Shown: positions 36,245 through 47,390 of the stretch, one piece after another
Position numbering within the stretch: position 1 is the stretch's first letter
How the letters are laid out: every line of letters begins with the position of its first letter
Origin: Guadua angustifolia
Lineage: Eukaryota; Streptophyta; Magnoliopsida; Poales; Poaceae
Length of the DNA: 64,000 nucleotides
Direction of reading: 5' to 3'
Assembly: GCA_036346375.1 (NCBI GenBank)
Contig: CM070508.1
Span: 24,496,852-24,560,851, forward strand
Notes under the pieces: model-generated
The model's input: the letters and a program-made list of their open reading frames with translations, nothing else
The model's database searches: none
Told to the model about the DNA's origin: nothing
Made by a program: the position numbers and the translations under genes

Positions 36245-38131
36245 GGGCTACATCAGAAAAGGAATGAGGGGTTGGTGGAGATGCACTCGCAGCAATTATA
36301 CAAGTTGGATAGTGCAAATGCAATTTCGGCATTAGCTGTTGTGCAGCCTGCAATTTCCACGGCTGCCCAGACTGTCTTGCCGGATTTGATACAGTAAGTT
36401 CTTGCCAAGTTTGATGCTCTTTTTGCTGACCCCACTGCCTTGCCCCATCCAGATCGTATGATCACGCTATTCCTTTGCTTCCTGGAGCAGCACTAGTGAA
36501 TAGCAGACCATATCGGTATTCACCTATGCACAAAGATGAGATCGAGCGACAGGTAACTGAGATGTTGTCAGCCGGTCTTATTCAGCCCAGCTTGAGCCCC
36601 GTTGCCTCTCCCGTGCTGTTAGTGCAAAAGAAAGACGGCAGTTGGCGGTTTTGTGTCGATTATCGTAAGTTGAATAACATTACTATCAAAAATAAGTTTT
36701 ATATGCCCATTATCGATGAATTACTTGATGAGTTGGCCGGTACACGCTATTTTTCCGAGTTGGATCTGAAATCGGCCTATCATCAAATTCGGATGGTTGA
36801 GGAGGACATGGAGAAAACTGCATTTAAGACACATCATGGCCATTTTCATTTTCGGGTAATGCCGTTTGGCTTAACAAATGCCCCGGCCACTTTCCAGTGT
36901 TTGATGAACAACATTCTTGCTCCTTATTTGCGGAAATTTGTGCTTGTGTTCATGGATGATATACTTGTGTATAGTCCCACCTTGGTCCAGCACGCAGAGC
37001 ATCTCACACAAGTGTTGGAGTTATTGCAGACACATCAGTTGTTTGTAAATCGGAAGAAATGTGCCTTTGCTCAGCAGAAAATTTCTTATCTGGGTCATGT
37101 CATTTCCGACCAGGGGGTGGCCACAGATCCGGCTAAAACCCAAGTCATGCTTGATTGGCCACAGCCCACTACTCTGACTGAGCTCCGGGGATTTTTAGGA
37201 TTGACTGGCTATTACCGCAAATTCGTCAGGGACTATGGACTCATTGCTCGGCCACTCACCTCATTGCTTAAAAAGCGTGCGTTTCAGTGGAGTGAGGAAG
37301 CTATGGCTGCTTTTGACAAACTTAAGCAGGCCATGTCTCAGACCCCTGTGCTTGCACTGCCAGATTTTAAACAGCCTTTCGTCATTGAAACAGATGCTTG
37401 CGATCTCGGAGTCAGTGCTGTTTTGATGCAGTTCGACCACCCTATTGCATTTTTGAGCAAAGCTCTCAGTCTCCATCACCAGCAACTGTCCATTTACGAA
37501 AAGGAGTTCTTGGCAGTAATTCTTGCGGTGGATAAGTGGCGCTCTTATTTGCAAGCCGGGGAGTTCATTATTAAGACCGACCATCGCAGCTTGTGCTATT
37601 TAGAGGATCAAACCTTGGGCTCCGATTGGCAACGCAAAGCGATGACTAAACTGATGGGTCTTCGCTTTCGTATTCAGTACAGAAAGGGGGCGACAAATCA
37701 GGCTGCTGATGCTCTGTCTCGGGTGAGCCATTTGATGCGCATGCAAGCTGTCTCCGGGTATCAACCTTTATGGATTCAGGAGGTGCTCAACTCCTATGTC
37801 ACTAATTCCACAGCGCAGCGTTTGCTGGCTTCTTTAGCAGTCCATAGCCTGGATGAGCAGGAGTTTGAATTAAGCCAAGGGCTTATTAAGCATCGCGGCC
37901 GTATTTGGATTGGGGCCAACTCGGCATTGCAGACGAAGATTATTACTGCATTTCATGCTAGTCCGGTTAGAGGCCATTCTGGCATTTCGGCTACCTACCA
38001 CCGTATTAAGAAGTTGTTTTGGTGGTCAGGGTTAAAGCGTGATGTGACCAATGTTGTGCAACAGTGTGCTATATGCCAGCAAGCCAAGCATGAGAACGTC
38101 AAAACTCCTGGGTTATTACAACCCCTCCCAA
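36245..38131 (+). pseudogene. Pol: reverse transcriptase, RNase H and integrase zinc-binding domain
   Basis: The linker 36245-36474 reads on in the gag frame to a TAA near 36398, then shifts frame at DR/DH near 36456. From there the frame is open. RT motifs are SELDLKSAYHQIRM (about 36757) and FMDDILVYS (about 36950), the FMDD replacing YxDD as usual in plant gypsy. RNase H has IETDACDLGVSAVL (37385) and IKTDHRSLCYLED (37570). The integrase HHCC zinc domain spans about 37945-38095 (HGHSG-like and CAICQQAK). The hAT element cuts the frame at 38132. Enzymatic motifs look intact, but the polyprotein could not be made from this copy without bypassing two stops and a shift. Confidence 0.88.
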
Positions 38132-39186
38132 TAGGGGTGGGCATAATTTAACCGAAACCGAAAAATCGAACCGAACCGAACCGAATTAACCGACAAATTC
38201 GGTTTTTTCGGTATTCGGTTTTCGGTTCGATTTTTTTGCTATTGTTCGGTTTACGGTATTCGGTTCGGTTTTTAAACTGTAGGAACCGAAAAACCGTATA
38301 GACCGACTAATTCGGTGATTCCATCAGACCATCACATTCACTCGGTCACTCCCGTGTCTCGGTCCATCCCACCGCCCCCAAATCCCAATTCGATTCCCCA
38401 TTTTGCTCCCCCGCCTAGCCGCCCTCCCATCCATCGCCATTACATCCAGGCCTCCAGAACCAGAAAAGGGCCTACCGTCCATCCATCACCATTACATCAA
38501 GGGAAGGAAAGGTTCCTCCTTTCTTGCGAGCAGTGCCTTTCCTTTCCTTGATTCCTTCCTGCCGCGCTCTTCTCTTCATCTTCTTCTCCTCCTTGTTGTA
38601 TGCTTGATCGTGAGGACGACCTTGTTGAAATTCGGTTTCGATCGATCGGGGGGTAGGAGTGTGGTGTGGTGCTGGGATGGGGCTGCTGTTCGTGGAGCGG
38701 CTGTCCGGGGAGGGGGTGTTCAAGTGCTGGCGGTGCCGCGTGGACGCCGCCTCCAAGGACGCCATCATCTCCAAGGACTTCTCCGACCGCGCCTACCTCT
38801 TCGACCATGTGTATGTACGCCTCCGCTCCCCCATTGCTCTCTCCACTTCTCCCTTTGGTTGTGTCGTTTACGAAATAATTTCTCTTGCGCGATTGTTGGT
38901 GTCCGTCCATGGTGGAAATGGGCTAATGGGTGGCAGGGAAAGGTAAACACGTTGGCTTGTTGCATGACTTAGTGACTAGCGTCTGTTTGATTTTGCGTTC
39001 TGGACTCCTGAAGGCAATTCGGTTAACCGAAAAACCGAATTAACCGAATCGATTTAGTTCGGTTAATTCAGTTCGGTTTTTCACTTAAATCGGTTTCGGT
39101 TCGGTTCCAATATTTCAAAAATCGAAAATTTCAAAAACCAAAAAAACCGAACCGAAAAAACCGAAAAAACCGAATGCCCACCCCTA
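38132..39186. mobile_element. Non-autonomous hAT element carrying a host gene fragment (1055 bp)
   Basis: The ends are TAGGGGTGGGCAT and ATGCCCACCCCTA, perfect inverted repeats of 13 bp. A perfect 8 bp duplication CCTCCCAA is at 38124-38131 and 39187-39194. Subterminal regions are packed with CCGAACCGAA / TTCGGTTCGG motifs on both sides. The interior (about 38330-38990) is unrelated, GC-richer gene sequence with a 5' UTR-like part, an exon and the start of an intron. It has no transposase, so mobilisation would need one supplied elsewhere. It lies inside the integrase gene of the gypsy element and is therefore younger. Confidence 0.93.
38677..38810 (+). pseudogene. Captured first exon of a Yippee-like zinc-binding protein gene
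   Basis: The ATG at 38677 opens MGLLFVERLSGEGVFKCWRC, then AIISKDF and RAYLFDHV. This resembles the start of plant Yippee-like proteins (MGRLF..., CxxC, DIISKSF..., GKAYLFNKV). The frame reaches a good splice donor GTATGT at 38811, in the position expected after the KV/HV codon. About 300 bp of 5' UTR-like sequence and about 180 bp of intron are included. Only the first of the two CxxC motifs is present, so no functional protein is expected unless fused. The frame is intact. Confidence 0.6.
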
Positions 39187-39194
39187 CCTCCCAA

Positions 39195-40160
39195 TACCAG
39201 ATGGTGCTTGGCAGGATATATCCTTGGATTTTATTGAAGGGCTTCCCAAATCTGATGGGTACAACACTATTTTAGTTGTGGTGGATCGGTTTTCAAAATA
39301 TTCTCATTTCATTCCGTTGAAGCATCCGTTTACAGCACCTCAGGTTGCTCGGTCTTTCTTGGAGCATGTTGTGAAGCTGCATGGCGTTCCGCGGTCAATG
39401 GTTTCAGATCGTGATAAAATCTTTGTCAGTCTCTTTTGGAAAGAACTATTTACCGCGATGGATATGAAACTCCAGTGCAGCACGGCTTACCACCCCCAAA
39501 CCGACGGTCAGACGGAACGCGTTAACCAGTGCCTGGAGATGTATTTGCGTTGTGCCGTTCACTCTTCTCCCACAAAGTGGCGCAGTTGGCTGCCCATGGC
39601 GGAATTTTGGTACAACACGTCTCATCACTCAGCGCTTGGCTGTTCACCGTTCAAGGCACTATATGGTGTGGAACCACGGTATGGTGTTGTGTTGGATTTT
39701 CCGCAGAGGTGTACTCCATCAGTTTCTGAATTCCTCAATGAGCGTTCTGCCCACACAGCGTTCTTGAAACAGCATTTGCAGACGGCCCAGAATCGCATCA
39801 AAATGCAAGCTGATAAAAAGCGGTCAGACCGTCAATTCCAATGTGGGGAGCAAGTGTATGTGAAACTTCGGTAGTATCTTGCGATCATCGATGGTCAATC
39901 GCCTTTTCCCAAACCGGCATTTAAGTTCTTCGTATCGTGTCTTTAGGCCGAAAGGATTGGATCCACGATACAAACGGAGTTACCACCGAGTCAAATTCAT
40001 CCGTTTTCATGTTTCTCAGCTCAAACCATTTGTTCCGGATTTCACACCAGTGTTCCATTGTTTGCCGACGGTTGCTGATCTGAATTTGGAGGATGTGGCG
40101 CCAGAGCTTATTCTTGACAGGCGTTTGGTGAAGAAGGGCAACGCTGCTGTGCCATAGGTT
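39195..40160 (+). pseudogene. Integrase core and chromodomain of the Reina-like element
   Basis: The integrase frame resumes after the hAT duplication and runs open to TAG 39872-39874. The DDE residues are visible in VVVDRFSKY, SDRDKIF and QTDGQTERVNQ. After the stop the homology shifts frame (FHVSQLKPFVPDF at about 40008-40047 and a chromodomain-like segment ELILDRRLVKKG, about 40107-40140). A TAG follows at about 40156-40158 in the middle of the chromodomain, whose WED/ATWE part continues to about 40210. Chromodomains steer integration towards particular chromatin marks. This copy is disrupted by at least two stops and frameshifts. Confidence 0.85.
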
Positions 40161-40268
40161 CTGATTAAGTGGACACATATCCCAGTTGAACTGGCAACTT
40201 GGGAGGATTTGTACGTGGTGCAGCAGAGTTTTCCGGATGCTGGTGCTTGGGGTCAAGCAGGTTCCTCA

Positions 40269-40279
40269 GGCGGGGGTAA
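40269..40279 (+). promoter_or_regulatory. Polypurine tract
   Basis: GGCGGGGGTAA immediately precedes the 3' LTR and is the expected plus-strand priming site. Confidence 0.7.
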
Positions 40280-40631
40280 TGTCAAGACCGGTGCAGGAAG
40301 CGGGAACGCGATGGGACTTCAAGTGGAAGAAGGCGGGAACAAGAACAGCGTCTTCGGAAACTGAACATGGCTTTGTCGGCAAAAGCGTGAGAGTGAATAG
40401 TATACGTAGTTTTGTGGTGCGAGAGGGTGTGAGTATATAAGCGCGTCTGTAACAGAATTGAGATAGAGAATGTAAAGACAAAAAATTCCCCTCTCCCAGT
40501 TTCTCATCCCTCATCTCCTGTCTTCTTCTCCTAGACAATATGTTCTGGTGTTTGGATGATTAAAGAAGTTAATCCTGTGGTTTCTTCTCACATCGGTTAG
40601 TCCTTGAATTTCCGGTTACCAGATCATTACA
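40280..40631 (+). repeat. 3' LTR of the Reina-like element
   Basis: About 97 percent identical to the 5' LTR; it ends GATCATTACA and is followed by the TATCT duplication. Confidence 0.92.
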
Positions 40632-41135
40632 TATCTATGCAAGCATGCCTCGACTTGTAAATTTAGGCTTCGTTTGGAAACATCAATCCCGGTGGGGATC
40701 CTGGCCAATTCCCAAGATGAACGCCCATGGAGAAAATTTTTAGGAGCCAGCCATAAGGTCCGTTTGGTAGTCCATAAGCAATGGTTTTCCCGACCAAATC
40801 CACATGAAATCCCGGGGGCAAAAATAATCCCCTCAATTCCCGTTAATTTCCCCGTGCGTCTTGTGACACTGTGGCCTGTCTCTGTCGCTGTCCGCACACG
40901 AGTTGCGAGTCCTCTTTGGCGGCTCCTCCTCCTACCACTACGGCGTCACGTCTCCCTGGTTTGCTCAACCTCTTCTTCCTCCTAGCCCCTTGTCCTCCTA
41001 CTTCTAGGTTTCATGGATTGCATTCTTACAGATCCAGTTCTCCTAGGTCATTTTGAGGAAGCAAAGGAGGGGGTTCTTGTTCGTGAGTTTTTCTGAGGCA
41101 CCTGGATGAAGCTCCTTTCCTCGCACGCCTCCAAG

Positions 41136-41200
41136 ATGGGGTTGCTCGGCATCATCAGAAAGATCAAGTGCAAGGAGAAGTAGATGCGCATCCTCATGGT
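41136..41200 (+). pseudogene. Captured first exon of an ARL2/TITAN5-like small GTPase gene
   Basis: The ATG at 41136 gives MGLLGIIRKIKCKEK, a stop (TAG) where ARL2 proteins have Glu, then MRILMV, ending at a splice donor GTAGGT at 41201. This closely matches the start of ARL2-type ADP-ribosylation-factor-like proteins (MGLLSIIRKIK...EMRILMVGLD), with the intron position just before the GxxxxGKT loop. About 170 bp upstream looks like 5' UTR. Only this exon is present, so the GTPase domain is absent. ARL2 acts in tubulin folding and, as TITAN5, in plant embryo development. Confidence 0.7.
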
Positions 41201-41607
41201 GTAGGTTTCCTTCACCCGTCATTCTAGTTCGGTTCCATATGCATCTTTTATCCCGATTCTTAATTCTGGATCTAGCGCCTGTGTTGTTGGTTTCTTGATT
41301 CGTTCAGCTTCTGTCATGGTTTCTTGATCCTTTGTGGCTGATGCCATGTGAGGTTGGATCACTGTTGTTTACACCAGTCCTGCTTCTTCTGCCCACAACT
41401 TCTATTCTATATTTTCTTCTCTGTCTTGAGTACCACAATTATCTGTTTGTGCATAGTGTTGGAAACTACAATATCTAAAATCCACTCTACTCCTTGTGTT
41501 GAGTTGATTTTGTGGATGACAAGGAGGCAATGATTTCCTACTGGATTATTATTCCTTCCTTTGGCGTTATCATTTGTATTTTATTGATGAATATGATGTC
41601 CTTTCAG

Positions 41608-41715
41608 TTGAATATTGTTCAACCAATGGAAGTGATGAAAGGAAAGCAGATCATCTCATCCATGTACATTCAGGACCTTTAGTTTCAGAACTTCGATGTA
41701 ACAACGCCATTCTCA
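41608..41715 (+). pseudogene. Exon-like fragment, gene not identified
   Basis: A 108 bp segment is bounded by a pyrimidine-rich acceptor (TCCTTTCAG) and a donor (GTAAGA). It is open in one frame (EYCSTNGSDERKADHLIHV, then SGPLVSELRCNNAIL). I do not recognise the protein. It is probably an internal exon of a captured gene, not necessarily the ARL2-like one. Confidence 0.4.
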
Positions 41716-43382
41716 GTAAGATGTTTATCTTGACTTCGGCTTACGTCTTTCTTATGTTGACACAATATCTGTGTAGATGTCTAATTTTACTATAAACATC
41801 AGCAGCGTCTGCTGTATTTTTTATTCAAGCACTTCTGTTTTGAATTATTTCTTTTTGAATTAGTGTTGGCCTGCTGAGTTGTCATTTTATTTAAGCATTT
41901 ATTTCTAATTTTGCATCTTAGCTTCGTATATCATAGAAAAATATAGAAAACATGCTTTTAAGAATGGAATTATCTATTCGAATTAGCATACATTGTCACC
42001 TATTTAATTTCTTCAGTTCTGATCTTGCTAACATAAACAAAGCTAATGTAGGGAAAGTAATTGGGCCAAATTACTGAAAAGTTTTCAATGGGATTGGTTT
42101 CTCCTACAAACAATTGGCATACGGAATCCTTAGTGGTGCAAGGTTTCTACTTGTTCGGTCAATTTGGTTGTATTTCTTGATGGCATTCATTGTAAACTCT
42201 TACTCTGTTTATTTCAGGATCCCTTCAACACTACATCTGCAGTTTTGTCCGTTTCCCTAGATGCATATATTGGCATTAGAGAATGCTGGAAGCTATGTTG
42301 TGGTTCCATCCTTTCATGTGCAAGAAAGCCATGACAAAATTAAGGTTTATGTCCTACTGACAACATTAGTTTTCTTAGAATTTTGCTTTAATTGCCTAAC
42401 TGAGTAACAAATTTGTTTTAGTTGCAAGATGTTATGATGTTACATTGCTTTGTAGTAATGGTTATTAAAATACCATTTGGCGTCACAGTTGTTTCGATGA
42501 ATCGAGATTAGGAATACATGACTCATGTTTGCTGTCTAATTCTCCATTTTTAACATTCATTTGTATAACATGAAGTCATCAAGTTCATCTGTTCAACACG
42601 TCACCAATTGTTGGTTTGATTCTGGGTTTCAATTAACGTTTTCGGAACGTGGAATTTTTTTCTAACTCCAATAGGAATTGAAAATTGTTTCCTGCAAAGT
42701 TCATTGTTGTCATATTTTACAAAATCTACTTTTTTGACATTAGTGTTCGTGGATCCAAAAGGATACGCAAGTTGAATACAATTAGTCAATTAGTCCCAGT
42801 TATGCCCTCAGATATAGACAGTCAAACTTTGTTTGTGGTAGCTATATTTCAATATTTTGATTTAGGCTGTTTTTTGTTAGTTGATTGTAAATTAGTGGTA
42901 CTTTAGCTTCCAGTAATCGAGCTTCCAGATACATTTTTGGTCCTGTAAGCTTCAACACCATATCATATTTACAGTTTATCACCACTGGTATTAGCTAATT
43001 TGAACCAATGTTATTAGTAACTTCAGTGTCAACGATAGGAAGCTTCTTTTGTTTTCTTTCATCTAAACCAAGTATCTAACTCACTTCCCAAATGTATACC
43101 TTTAATGCTAGTTACTGAGTTTTTACAAGGAGTTTGTATTTCAATTCTCAAATCACTTTTGTGCAATATACTACCAAAACAGAGGATCTATTATATATTT
43201 TGATTTTTTTCTGATTTTTTGGAGATTGTTTTTAATGCTCAGGATTTTCATCCCATGTCTTCCAAATGGTGGCAGGGAAAATTTCTCGAGAGGGATTATT
43301 TCCTCATGGAAATAAAAGGGATTCTATGTGCCTTTCAAAATCTCCCTTAATTTTCTCCCCCCAACATCCAAACAAGTCCTTA

Positions 43383-43690
43383 AAGCTATAGAAATTGCCG
43401 GGTTTATATTATTCTGGTGGTAGACTGACGTTCTCTTTGTCCTGTACAATTGAGGCTGCCTTTGTCCTGCAACTGCGAGGCAAGTTTGTGATATTTGCTG
43501 TTTCGGTTCTCTTGGTTGTGGAAAAAATGGTTAGCTTTTATGCCTTTATGTTTATTAGATTCAGCACTGCTACACATACGATATTTACTCGTACGATAGC
43601 CTTACGATGAGTCTCCCCCTCGATCAAGTCCCCACTCCCTATGCCATGTGCCCTCCTTTGTACCCCTTCTTATGCATAGTAATCTTAGAT
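43383..43690. other. Unassigned sequence
   Basis: I see no gene or element end. It lies between the PIF-like element and the decayed copia element. Confidence 0.35.
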
Positions 43691-44693
43691 TGCATCGAAG
43701 TTTTGTGAGATAATATATGAGTATGTACAGTCTCAAGAATGAAAAAGATGAATCTCATAGAGATAAGAGAAAGAATGATTTAACGAAGCTGACCACAAAT
43801 CCTTTAATCATAACCACAAAAGAATACAAGATATTTTTGTTCTCTCACGACCTCTCGAACCTTTTAGGACTTTCAGATGCTTGTCTTATACAAAAATCTG
43901 GTGCTAAAAAATCACCTTGTTTTTAATCCTCTCGTGCACCTCTTGCTCAGAATGAGTTAGCTTGTGACTTCTTAGTTGCTTGGGTTCTCTATGACCACCC
44001 TCTAGGTTTATATCGCCTGCATAATTCTCCTCCAAAGCAAATAAGAATCCTTCTCCTATTAGAATTAGCAATACTAATCCTATTAAGCTTCGTCTAGCAC
44101 ACATATTCAAATCCTAAAAGGTTAAATAATAGTCACTATATTTAAAAATCTCCACCTTGACTCTTATCCATTAAAGTCATCGTGCTCCTCCAAGAACTCG
44201 CTCCAAGTCAGCTTCGCATTTTTTTCTTCCCACATTTAGGAGTGCCCTCACCATAGGGGCTTATGCATACCGTAATATATGCATTGATGTTTGGGCTTGC
44301 CTCCCGAACCCTCCACCTGAGATCTCTTTCCTTATGTAGTTTGATTAACCACAACTATTGTTTCTACAACCCTCTATACCATAGGTTTGTATCACCCCCG
44401 AGCTCTACCTACTCATTGGTACTGCATAGTTGATCCCACCACGTCTCCTTCCAACAGCTCGCACCTCTGCCTTTACATCTGCTAGATTTTGCAACCGTCT
44501 TTGCTATTCCGCACATAATTGCAATTGGGATCTAATTATCAACCACTGATGACATGATTTCCTTCTCTTGATCAAGATTTTTTCAAACCTCTAATTGGTT
44601 GCCCTTCATTTAGGTTTACCCATCAATCGGCATCCTCTGTTACTCCATATACTTTTCATGATCACCTATTCTTTACAAGTAATTCGCATAACT

Positions 44694-45723
44694 CTACCTC
44701 GAAGTGTTACCTACCTCGCAATTTTCGAGTTCAACTGACCTCATAGATATTAGATTCTTTTTTAAGTTGGGAGCATACTGAACTTTCATCAATGTACGAT
44801 GTACTTCATCGTATATCTCTAATGAAATTGTTCCCATCTCAATAATTGCATACTCTTTGCAATCAGCCAAGTGAACAATTCCGTATGTCGGGCATAGAAA
44901 TTCTTTATCAAATATCTCTCTCGCCAAACATACATGAAAGCACGAACCTAAATCTAATGTTCATCCATTATAAGTACCTAGTTGACTGACAACAAATACG
45001 TCTGAGTCATCTTTTCCTACTGCCATTAAGCATGCACTCTTTATTTGCTTCAAACTTGGATAGTCTCTTATCATATGACCTTCCTCGTCACATAGATGGC
45101 ATACACGTGTAGCCTTGGTCTTACCCTTCTTCCTCTTGTAACTCGTACTTTTGTCTGCAACATCTATTACAACCAATGCTTGATCACCTGAGGATAAAGA
45201 TTCGATGGTTTTTTCAAGGACTCTACTAACAATAAATATGCAACTGGCTCATTGAAGGTGAGAGTATTTTTCTCGACAGGAATATTTATCACCAATTGCT
45301 CTCATAATGGTGGTAGAGATGATGCTAGTATGACGACTTTATCATTCTCCTCAATTTTCTCACCACATTAATCAACGCTATGATAATTTTGTTGAAGGCA
45401 TTGAGATAGTCAACGAACATTGTACCCTTAGCACCCACCAGTTTGTCAGCGACTTTGCCATATACAATTCTTTTAAGTCCTGCTATAATTTCTTCGATGA
45501 ATTCTCCTTGATCATCGAGTACTTTATCTCATCAAACAGGCATAGACGGATTATACTGATAGCCTTCCTCTCTATCACCTTTTAGTCCTTAGATGACGTC
45601 TTTTCCGATTTATCCCCCTTTAAGAACAACGGTTAGCTTTTGCTGGATAAGAACATCCTTCACTACATATTGCCACGAGCTAAAATTTTCTCCTTCATCG
45701 AATTTCTCTACTTGATTCCACAT
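44694..45723 (-). pseudogene. Copia gag and pre-integrase remnant
   Basis: The ATG at 45723 opens MWNQVEKFDEGENFSSWQYV, a standard copia gag start, with several stops shortly after. The zinc knuckle CHLCDEEGHMIRDYP (about 45100) has Tyr in place of the last Cys. Further on, RTLMKVQYAPNLKKNLIS (about 44780) matches the segment between protease and integrase in copia polyproteins. Stops and frameshifts make it non-functional. Confidence 0.75.
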
Positions 45724-45744
45724 CGTCGACGTCAATCTTAACCA

Positions 45745-45985
45745 AAATTTAGAGCATCTAAGTCATGGTAAAATTTCAGATAGCCAAAATTTGGAGCATC
45801 CAAGTCACGGCAAAATTTCAAGTATCCAAGTCATGTAAAATTTTCAGACTTAGCCAAAATTTTGGCCATCCAAGCCATGACAAATTTTTAGACTTAATTG
45901 AGATAAAATTTTAGACGTCCAAGCCATGTCAAATTTCAGACTTATCAAAATTTTGATTGTCTAAACCATGCAAAATTCCGAACTT
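45745..45985. repeat. Degenerate ~43 bp tandem repeat
   Basis: About six units carry AGCCAAAATTTTGG, CATCCAAGTCATG and CAAATTTCAGACTTA variants. They lie directly upstream (minus strand) of the copia gag start, in the position of a leader. Confidence 0.8.
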
Positions 45986-46010
45986 ATGTCTACTCTGGTA
46001 CTATATAATC

Positions 46011-46764
46011 TAGAGTCATGGTGGCTAAGTAATATGTTCTGTTATTCATGATAGCTAGCTTGTTACCATATTTCTTCACTTTCAAACCTTTTTTATGTGC
46101 TAATACTTAGTATTTTGTATTAAAACAGATGGAAAATATGGATAAATGCTTGCATGATTTTTTCATATTTTTTTTCAAGTTTTTCTAGCCTCGTGAGACC
46201 ATTTCACAAGATTGAAAATCTCCAAAATTTTGGCCAATTTCGTCGAAATTTTGGTTTTCCCAGTTTTAAATTTACAGGATTTCAAATTTGACTTTTGAAT
46301 TTAGCCTAGATTTCGGCCGAAATTTCAAAATCTTGTCGAATTTTCGAATTTCAACCGCCTCCGAGATGTGATTTGAAAACAAAATTTGAAACCTTGCGTG
46401 AGGGCCGAGAGCACGGTACAAGTGTAGTAACAAAACGTGTGGTATGCATAGCATTTTCTTAGAACAAAATTTTTGTATTGGCTTTCGGCTGTGTTCAGTC
46501 TCTTTTGTTGTGCTCCATTGATCGTTCCAGTGCGAGAAGGCAATCAGTAACTTATATTTGCACCAGTGAGGCAGTGATGCTGTACATTTCGCGGTTGAAC
46601 CGAAGATAAAGACAAAAATATGCGCAAGTTTTCCTGAAGCAGAACAAAGGCACCAAATGCCGAGCCGGTTCTTCGACATAGATGGATTCTTGAGCAAGGT
46701 TCATGATTCGATGGAAAGACAAGAGCTGGCACGCAGAATCCAAGCTTTTTTTCTTTGGCTAGTG
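46011..46764. other. Unassigned sequence
   Basis: Minus-strand frames of 141 and 72 codons (46697-46272) have no recognisable domain, and their translations look like random open frame. The left part is AT-rich with AAATTTTG motifs that may extend the copia leader. Confidence 0.4.
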
Positions 46765-47022
46765 TTAGCGATTGGATGTCCGATGAACTATTTATTTCAT
46801 CAAACGCTTCTTATAATATTTTTTTTAACACGTGCAATATTTTTATTCAACGTATGCAATATTTTTTTCAACGTTTGAAACATCTATTTACTATACCGAC
46901 ATTTCTACTGTTTATACTATTATCGAAGAAAAATATTTCACGTGTAAGAAAAAAATGTTACACACATAGAAAAAAATATTATAAACGTCTAAAAAAATAA
47001 ATAGTGCATTAGACGTCCGAAC
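46765..47022. mobile_element. Small MITE-like element (~250 bp)
   Basis: TTGGATGTCCGATGAACTAT near 46772 pairs with the complement of the sequence near 46998-47020 (TTCGGACGTCTAATGCACTA), giving inverted repeats of about 28 bp with some mismatches and both continuing TTTATTT. The interior is AT-rich with repeated ATATTTTTTTCAACGT motifs. The target duplication is unclear, so the superfamily is undecided. Confidence 0.6.
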
Positions 47023-47390
47023 ATAAGTCATTCTGTTTTCCTTTTTCTTCAACTTTGGCATTCACGGAAGATGACATGGTGACACCCAAACGGCCAAACC
47101 AGTCCCAGCAGGTTGACAAGTTATTATCAGATTACTTTCGAAATTGATATAATTTATTATATAATTATTTTATTTATTATTTAAATAGCTATTTTAAATT
47201 CAAACTGATGAGCTAAAGTCGAGCCGAGTTTCATTAATATTTTTTTCACAAGAAATACAATTATTTCTATTTTAAACTCATTAGCTACTATAATTATAAT
47301 TAAGGTAATTTTGATTCGAGCTCAGTCGAGCTTTTTTTTGCGGTGCTAGCCTCTCTGCCACCAGGCCATTGGCTGGTTCCCGGAGCCCAG
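47023..47390. other. AT-rich 3' flank of the SAWADEE gene
   Basis: It contains no gene. Sequence 47150-47340 has GAGCTCAGTCGAGC-like motifs typical of hAT subterminal regions. No single polyadenylation site can be chosen. Confidence 0.35.

Larger units (their letters stand above)
34103..40631 (+). mobile_element. Ty3/gypsy chromovirus-type LTR retrotransposon (Reina-like), interrupted by a hAT element
   Basis: Paired LTRs at 34103-34455 (353 bp) and 40280-40631 (352 bp) both start TGTCAAGACCGG and end GATCATTACA. The element is flanked by TATCT (34098-34102 and 40632-40636), a perfect 5 bp duplication. The primer site, gag, protease, reverse transcriptase, RNase H, integrase and chromodomain are in gypsy order. 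Without the 1055 bp hAT insertion (plus its 8 bp duplication) the element is about 5.47 kb. Short LTRs, a Met-tRNA primer site and a C-terminal chromodomain fit the Reina clade. The LTRs differ by ten substitutions and one indel by my count, about 3 percent. Confidence 0.93.
40666..43379. mobile_element. Non-autonomous PIF/Harbinger-like element with captured gene pieces (2.7 kb)
   Basis: The left end GGCTTCGTTTGGA and the right end (complement GGACTTGTTTGGA) match at 10 of 13 positions. Both are flanked by TTA (40663-40665 and 43380-43382), the PIF/Harbinger-type duplication. Subterminal sequences near 40690-40850 and 43240-43370 are related in style (AATCCC, GGGATT motifs). No transposase is present. 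The interior is low-density, intron-like sequence with two exon-like pieces. Confidence 0.65.
43691..46010 (-). mobile_element. Decayed, internally deleted Ty1/copia retrotransposon
   Basis: Reading the minus strand from right to left there is a repeat-rich leader (45985-45745), gag (from 45723), a pre-integrase-like piece (to 44694), an unassigned 540 bp, then the polypurine tract CAAGGTGGAG (about 44159-44150) followed by LTR-like sequence to about 43700. Most of pol, including integrase, reverse transcriptase and RNase H, is missing. The LTR limits are not clear. Confidence 0.6.

Noticed and set aside
46272..46697. 141-codon minus-strand frame as a gene
   Set aside because: No homology pattern; three overlapping frames occur in the same place and its flanks are transposon debris.
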